A stretch of 64,000 nt of DNA, taken from Acanthosoma haemorrhoidale. Lineage: Eukaryota > Arthropoda > Insecta > Hemiptera > Acanthosomatidae. Both the position numbers and the translations under genes were made by a program. Position 1 is the stretch's first letter, and each line of letters opens with the position of its first letter. Positions 58,500 to 64,000 of this stretch are shown here, in pieces. Where the stretch lies: assembly GCA_930367205.1 (NCBI GenBank), contig CAKNEZ010000029.1:62001-126000 (forward strand), written 5' to 3'. A model generated the notes under the pieces. The model did not search any database and was not told where the DNA came from. It saw only the letters and a list, made by a program, of their open reading frames with translations.

Positions 58500-58810
58500 T
58501 AAGTTTAAGATATCTTATTCATAGGTTAGTTTGAGATTTCTTAAGGTTTGATATTTTCCTATGTATAGGATTGTTTAAGATTTCTTATTTATAGAATATT
58601 ATTTAAGTTTTTGATTTAGATTTCTTATTCATAGATTAGTTTGAGATAAGATAAGTTAATGATATTGTTTTTGATACAGATTTCTTATTTATAGGATATT
58701 ATTAGATAAGATAAGTTAATGATATTACTTAAGTTTTTGATTCAGATTTCTTATTTATAGGATATTATTAAAGTTTTTGATTTAGATTTCTTAATCATAT
58801 ATTAGTTTTG
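58500..58810. repeat. Irregular AT-rich tandem repeat
   Basis: About six imperfect units built on TTTTTGATTTAGATTTCTTA followed by TTTATAGGATATTATT, with variable spacing. It lies downstream of the dUTPase gene. 58811-59050 is otherwise empty apart from a minus-strand AATAAA near 59025. Confidence 0.75.
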
Positions 58811-59050
58811 AGGCACCAAGCACCATGCCGTCCTGATGGTACCCCGCTTTTATAGCCTGGTCCCCCCTCTCATTCTCACTCCCTCTCCATCGCTTGCTAA
58901 CCTTGATCTCGATGCAGATTCTCGTTTAATGATAGAGTTACGTAACAATGCTAAGATGTAGATTAATTGAAATAAAACATAAAAAAAGAAGATAAAATGT
59001 TTTGCTATCCGATATATTTTTATTTCTACAAATATAAAACAAATATTTTT

Positions 59051-59660
59051 TTATTTTCCTGTCGATCCGAATCCTCCTTCGTTTCTTTCATTATTTGGCT
59101 GGTTAAATACGACATCGAGGTCTGGAGGTAGTTCTTCGTTGAAGTCTATATGAAGTGCTGGGATGTGTAAGTTGCATTTTTCCAAAATAAGTTGAGCGAT
59201 TTTGTTTCCTCTTTTAATGTGGTAATCTTCTTTGTAATGATCACATAAAATAACTTTAATGGTGCCTCTGTAATCGGGGTCTATTACACCACCTATTATT
59301 AATAAGCATAAAGTTAATTTTTCAAAAAAATTATTAATAAAACAATTAAATAAGAAAAATTATACCCATAACACTTATAAAATTTTTCCACGCCATACTC
59401 GATCGGTCCGCTAATCTTCCATAATATCCTTCAGGGAATATAACAGTTAAATGAGTTTCAACAAGCACTTTGCTTCCAGCTTTTATTGTATAATCATGAG
59501 GGCTAATAAAAAATAAATAAATGAAACATAATTTTATTATAAGATAATCTTCATTAAATATAATCAAGTAAATAATATACCTGGTTAAGTCATAACCAAC
59601 CGAATCAGGAGTCCCTTTCACTACATCGAACGCTAGTTCTGATCTTTTTATAACATACAT
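59051..59660 (-). CDS. dUTPase, three exons
   Basis: Trimeric-type dUTP pyrophosphatase, converting dUTP to dUMP. Exons 59581-59660, 59366-59502 and 59051-59292 give 152 residues. Introns of 78 and 73 bp have GT-AG borders and join in frame. All five motifs are present: PDSVGYDL (I), GRLADRSSMAWKN (II), GGVIDPDYRGTIKV (III), RGNKIAQLIL (IV) and NERNEGGFGSTG (V). Motif II has Asp-Arg-Ser-Ser where Pro-Arg-Ser-Gly is usual. A polyadenylation signal lies about 25 bp past the stop. The start is only 55 bp downstream of the polymerase stop on the same strand, which suggests one cassette. It would keep uracil out of DNA during replication. Confidence 0.9.
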
Positions 59661-59715
59661 GATACCCTTTTTAAGAGAATAATTTTTTTATAATCTAAAA
59701 CAATTTACTTTTTGT

Positions 59716-62700
59716 CTAAGATAGTACTTGTAAACTGTAATGATTGTACGGCAAAGATGTAATTAAATCTTCAAGAAAGAATCTTTTATCATCATTGCTC
59801 GATAGTGCTTTTTTATTTATTTGTACTGAGGTTACTAAATGAGTTTTAGAACGAATCAAATTCATCGGAACTCTGAGAACAGATTTATCATGCTCTTCAT
59901 TTTTGTTAATTTGATCACAAAATAAAATATTTTTATAAGATTCGTGATTTATAAATTTTTTTAGGGAATGTTTGGAAACCCCTTTAGCCCTTTTTATTTC
60001 ATTAAGAGTTGAAGATCTCTCATCTACATATTTGAAAGAATACATTTTGGGTCTTAAGGCGATAAATTCTGTGATTATTTGTCCGTTACATTCGTCTTTA
60101 AAGGCTCCAAGTTTATTCTTGTTTGTCTCAGAGTAGCATGCGTGGTTTTTAGGATAGTTCGAAGTGTCGAAATAATGAAGCATACTTTTCATATCTTTAT
60201 AAAAATCTTCAGTTTTTATGTGATATATAAGAGAATCTGTATCTGTGTATAATAGTTGTAAATTTTTATCGTATTTTTTAAGCATTACGTTATAGTGAAA
60301 ATCGTAAATAAATGTTTTTGAAATATCTAAAATAGACATACCGACATAAATTGGTTTATTGAAAAATAATTTGGTTTTGGCCATATGAACGGCGACTAAA
60401 TTTTCATTTATTATCGTGGAGTCTAAAAAATTGGGTTTAGCTACAAGTTTTCTTAATTTATTCCTATCGCTGACTAATTGAATGTTTATTCGATTTCTGA
60501 TATTTTCCATAGTTTTTCCAAAGACAGCATTACACATTAATTTGTAAAAATCTTTTTCGAAAGGATTTTTTGCTCCCCTTCGTAAATTTGTATTGAAGGA
60601 AATGTACTTTTCCAACCATTTTGATTGTTGAAATCGTAACACTCGGTGCACCTTTTCTATTTGAATTCCGTTTTCTAACGCTTGCTTTAAAGTGAGATAA
60701 TGAATTACATATCTTTTTCTATCCCCTAAGTGTGGAATTAGTTTCTTATGTTCTGATTGACTAGTGGGGGGAGTAATAACGTCTGGAAGAAAAGGCAAAT
60801 CACAATGTACATCGTGACAATGTTTAGGATAAGTAAGGTCCACCTCTAATATGTATCCTATGTCATCAGTCTCTGCCAAACTCATAATGATGTCCCGATT
60901 CATTGTGTCAGGTCTAGGAAACCATTCGATGTTTCCATACGGTAGAGGCATCGACATTGCAGTGGCATATAATCCGTTAGCGTCAAGATATTCTATATAT
61001 GATGTAGATTTATTCGAATCGAAAGCTGCTCCTCCATCACCTTTCATATATTTATTGTTAGCTTGAGCAAACTTTCTAGTCACTTGACAAAGACCTCCGC
61101 GAATCCCTCTTTCAATAAATAAAATTTGATCATAATCGGTAAGTAATTGTAATCGGATTCCGGTAAACTTTAACATGATATCCCAAGCCATACCAGGTGT
61201 AGTGAAAAAATGTGCTGGATCTATTGAATAATTTTCTAAAGTTATGTCTCGGAAAGCTTCAAAACAATCGCATAAAAGTAATACATCAATTTTTAAATAG
61301 AGATCACTGTAATCACCCAACGTTGAACACTGAAATTGCTTCCAAACCCTTTGCGCGTGCTCATATTCATCGTCCGTTATATTACTACCAATTAATGTAT
61401 TGTAAAAGTCTTTTTTATTAGGAAGGGATTTTTCATCGAGTTTATCCCAATCATCGACGAATTCATACGGAAATACGCCTTTTCGTTTAACCAAATGGAT
61501 TAAGGAAGATGGAAAATGTTGCGAAATTGTTGTAAATTTGGAATCTGGTAGATTAGACACCATTACAGCTAAACTTCTATCTATAAAGCGATAACTATCG
61601 ATGAAACGAAATTTTAATCCTAATATATTTTTCGTGAAAGAAATATATTTTTCTTGAGTATTGGGGATGACAGTAATATCACCAGACGTTTCACCCAATA
61701 AGCGAATGATAAAGTGAGCATCGTATGAAGATAAATTATGAAATAAAACGGGGACAAATAGTTTTTTTCTTTGCTCTTGTAACCAGCTTGAGTAATTATT
61801 ACTAGCTGTGGTGGGGGTAGAGTTATTGCACTTAAATGATTGTTTTTCGTAATATTTTAAAATTTTTAAAGAAAACGGTTCTAATGTTTTTATAAAATGG
61901 GATCCGACGTCTCGCCCCCTATAGATGTAAACTTTGTTGAAACGTAAAGAGGAATTATCATCTTCCTCTATTATTTGACAATCGGACTTAACAATTAAAC
62001 CGTACGACATAAGATCATGTTTTTGATATGCCACAGTCCAGGAGTCGACGGGTGAAGGTCTATTTCCTGAAATTGGTTTAAGTATGGTTTCAAAATCACC
62101 GTAAATGACAAACTTTACTCTCGATCCTCTTTCTGGATTTTTAAATTGTACATACGGTTCATCCGTCGGTAGTACGATTCGAACTGGGCTGTTGTTGTCG
62201 CATAGTAAGTTGTGATTTTTTAAGTGCATCTCCGCATCACCTTTTCGATTGTCGAATCTTGTGAAACATCTTTTACAGATTATATTTTTTTTTTCATGTT
62301 TATTTATCTGTTTACTAATGAGTCTAGACAATGATTTTATATAAACATAATGATTACCATGTTTTTCTTTGTCTTTACCTTCTATAATTAACAAGTCTCT
62401 ATGGTCCGCTAATACTTGTTTAGTGACTTTTAATGGATAGACCTCTGTATTATTTTCATCTAAAGCGTACAAATTGATTGAAATTTTATTAATTTTTTCA
62501 AACCGTTTTATGTCTCGTAAATTAACTGGATAATTTAAACATGAAAAATCGTATTTTGTCATTAAGTTATGATATTTCGAGATTCTTTGAGGATCTTTTG
62601 TGACAAATATAGCTAATATTGCATACATGAAACACTTATTGTCATTATTATTAACATTTATACAACATTTTTTGTTTTTTACAGAGTTTGGTAAAACTAT

Positions 62701-63540
62701 ATAACATCCACGTGATGCTGATAATGGTGAATATTTATTAATTTTGAGTCTAAGTCCGTCTATACTACTTAAGGACCACCCGGATTTTTTTAATTGTGAT
62801 TCTTCAAATTCATTGGTAAGCTTGTCGATAGTGCTAGAAATAAACTCATCTAAATCGCTCGAAACATATAGTTCTTTGTTTCTAGTTTTAAAGGCTCTAT
62901 CGCATATCTCACCGCTAACGTTTATAAACTGGGCCTCAAAAACGAAATTTACTTTAATAGTTTTAAAAGAGTTTAAATAATTATTTAAAATTTTTTTAAT
63001 TTTATCCCTTAAATGCTCCATAAAGGACTTTAAATCCATGAATTCTACCTTTTTTTGTTTTGACGATCGTAAGTAATAAGAGACTATACGGTTTTCGAAA
63101 GCTGTCTCATAACTAACTACGTTTTCATCATCATCATCATCCAAAAAAGAAAAGAGTTTTAAAAGATCTTTTTTTGATGGTTCAGATGAAAAAAAATTTT
63201 TTTTTGCCTTTTTAATAATTGGTGGAGAAAGATTCTGCTCCAATGAGCTACAACTGGGACCAGTATTTAAATTGTTGTTTTCGGCTACATCGCGTCCTTG
63301 GATGGAACTATGACAAATATCAGAAAAGGTACGTTTACCTAATTTACATATTTTTTGAGATTTTTTAAATTTACTACAATATCCTTCATGTATGTATTGA
63401 TTTGACATTGTAGAAAACCCTTTTCCACATATTTTACAAATGTAACGGGGTTGAAGTTTATGATCGATTGTTAAATGAATGTTTAAATCTCTCTTATAAT
63501 CATAGCTAGAGTTACATATATTACAACAAAACATTATCAA
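59716..63540 (-). CDS. Protein-primed family B DNA polymerase, full length
   Basis: 1274 codons, uninterrupted, intronless. Residues 1-60 hold two Cys/His fingers (CNICNSSYDYKRDLNIH; CKICGKGFSTMSNQYIH). About 250-400 is a conserved linker (SGWSLSSIDGLRLKINKYSP, CFMYAILAIF) lost from the decayed copy. Another finger lies at about 425 (CKRCFTRF). Then comes the exonuclease (YGDFETIL, NLSSYDAHF, LYLKIDVLLL) and the polymerase (motif A LDANGLYATAMS, motif B CNAVFGKTMENI, motif C YTDTDSLIY). Catalytic Asp residues are all present. The type is that of Polintons and related viruses, replicating linear DNA from a terminal protein. No capsid, integrase or terminal protein gene is visible in the window; they would lie to the right if present. 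Confidence 0.93.
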   Translation of the reverse strand: MIMFCCNICNSSYDYKRDLNIHLTIDHKLQPRYICKICGKGFSTMSNQYIHEGYCSKFKKSQKICKLGKRTFSDICHSSIQGRDVAENNNLNTGPSCSSLEQNLSPPIIKKAKKNFFSSEPSKKDLLKLFSFLDDDDDENVVSYETAFENRIVSYYLRSSKQKKVEFMDLKSFMEHLRDKIKKILNNYLNSFKTIKVNFVFEAQFINVSGEICDRAFKTRNKELYVSSDLDEFISSTIDKLTNEFEESQLKKSGWSLSSIDGLRLKINKYSPLSASRGCYIVLPNSVKNKKCCINVNNNDNKCFMYAILAIFVTKDPQRISKYHNLMTKYDFSCLNYPVNLRDIKRFEKINKISINLYALDENNTEVYPLKVTKQVLADHRDLLIIEGKDKEKHGNHYVYIKSLSRLISKQINKHEKKNIICKRCFTRFDNRKGDAEMHLKNHNLLCDNNSPVRIVLPTDEPYVQFKNPERGSRVKFVIYGDFETILKPISGNRPSPVDSWTVAYQKHDLMSYGLIVKSDCQIIEEDDNSSLRFNKVYIYRGRDVGSHFIKTLEPFSLKILKYYEKQSFKCNNSTPTTASNNYSSWLQEQRKKLFVPVLFHNLSSYDAHFIIRLLGETSGDITVIPNTQEKYISFTKNILGLKFRFIDSYRFIDRSLAVMVSNLPDSKFTTISQHFPSSLIHLVKRKGVFPYEFVDDWDKLDEKSLPNKKDFYNTLIGSNITDDEYEHAQRVWKQFQCSTLGDYSDLYLKIDVLLLCDCFEAFRDITLENYSIDPAHFFTTPGMAWDIMLKFTGIRLQLLTDYDQILFIERGIRGGLCQVTRKFAQANNKYMKGDGGAAFDSNKSTSYIEYLDANGLYATAMSMPLPYGNIEWFPRPDTMNRDIIMSLAETDDIGYILEVDLTYPKHCHDVHCDLPFLPDVITPPTSQSEHKKLIPHLGDRKRYVIHYLTLKQALENGIQIEKVHRVLRFQQSKWLEKYISFNTNLRRGAKNPFEKDFYKLMCNAVFGKTMENIRNRINIQLVSDRNKLRKLVAKPNFLDSTIINENLVAVHMAKTKLFFNKPIYVGMSILDISKTFIYDFHYNVMLKKYDKNLQLLYTDTDSLIYHIKTEDFYKDMKSMLHYFDTSNYPKNHACYSETNKNKLGAFKDECNGQIITEFIALRPKMYSFKYVDERSSTLNEIKRAKGVSKHSLKKFINHESYKNILFCDQINKNEEHDKSVLRVPMNLIRSKTHLVTSVQINKKALSSNDDKRFFLEDLITSLPYNHYSLQVLS

Positions 63541-64000
63541 AGATATAAAAAAATAATTCTCTTAAAAAACAATAAATGTTTGTTAAAACTTACGCTATTT
63601 GATCGTATGACTAGTACGAAAAGGAAGGGCAGAATGAGCTGCAGAAGTGTAATGCGTATATTTATCTAGACCCGCACGACATTGTGTCAACGCCGAGGTA
63701 GGTCGCGACGGGTCAGGGACAATGATAAGATAATTTTAATGAATATAAAAACTTTCTATATATATTTTTAAATGTCGGATTGCAACGGGTTAGTGATAAC
63801 GTTATTGCAATATGTGATTATAAGATTTGAAAGGATGCCGCCCGACATGTAAGAAGAATGTTGTTGAGTAATTTTATCATAAAAAAGTGATTCCATTGCG
63901 TGATTTGTCTATAAATAAAAGGAGCCAGACTGTGCAGAGGAAGTCCTGTTGTGCATCAATTTAAAATCTTGTTGTTTTGAGAAGGGAGGGGGGTGTTGAA
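63541..64000. other. Upstream region of the polymerase
   Basis: Intergenic to the window edge. A GTAAGT donor on the minus strand at about 63593 might belong to a 5' UTR intron, but no convincing acceptor pairs with it. Confidence 0.35.
63910..63962 (+). promoter_or_regulatory. Candidate TATA promoter facing right
   Basis: TATAAATAAAAGG at 63910 is followed about 30 bp downstream by GTGCAGAGG and then TTGTGCATCA, possible initiators. It points away from the polymerase, so a divergent gene may begin beyond the window. Confidence 0.35.

Overview
This is eukaryotic, AT-rich, repeat-dominated DNA, most likely from an arthropod (insect or crustacean). The basis is the transposon mix (BEL/Pao, Ty3/gypsy, Jockey-like and LOA-like non-LTR elements with an RNase H domain, pogo/Tigger-type MITEs), GT-AG introns of about 75 bp, and a spliceosomal U1 snRNA of metazoan type. 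I cannot name the species. Most of the window is mobile DNA, much of it nested.

Layout. 1-3397: partial LOA-like retrotransposon copy, minus strand. 3634-17753: a decayed virus-like gene block on the minus strand: a protein-primed family B DNA polymerase plus three small degenerate genes upstream of it. It is split by an almost complete BEL/Pao element (6075-14838) and by a 5'-truncated LOA fragment (16313-16789). 17874-23372: tandem units of about 2.36 kb carrying a U1 snRNA gene. 24247-24306 and 34252-34372: two phase-compatible exons of what looks like one host gene on the plus strand. The roughly 9.9 kb intron between them holds dispersed repeats, minisatellites, a Jockey fragment and a nearly intact LOA element (27943-33173). 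The LOA 5' end is mirrored by a 760 bp inverted copy (33393-34152). 34373-36120 is probably the host 3' UTR. 36258-46212: fragments of Jockey-like elements, a possible LTR-derived repeat, two MITEs and a long CT microsatellite. 46347-51999: a second U1 repeat block; one U1 gene is split by a 1.79 kb Ty3/gypsy deletion derivative with a perfect 5 bp target duplication. 52000-55770: Ty3/gypsy 3' end, Jockey-like reverse transcriptase, dispersed repeat. 55771-58440: little, apart from a BEL gag remnant. 58444-63540: a striking hairpin, AT-rich repeats, then an intron-containing dUTPase and a full-length 1274-residue protein-primed DNA polymerase B, 55 bp apart on the minus strand.

How the parts relate. 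The intact polymerase at the right edge and the decayed one on the left are homologues. Both are minus-strand, and both begin with Cys/His finger motifs. The right one sits with a dUTPase and the left one with small unidentified genes, which suggests a Polinton- or virus-like replicon lineage resident in this genome. The U1 units are a small-RNA gene family being eroded by transposon insertion, deletion and Sm-site mutation; only the copy at 19290-19450 looks capable of function. The remainder is host-gene intron, 3' UTR and transposon debris.
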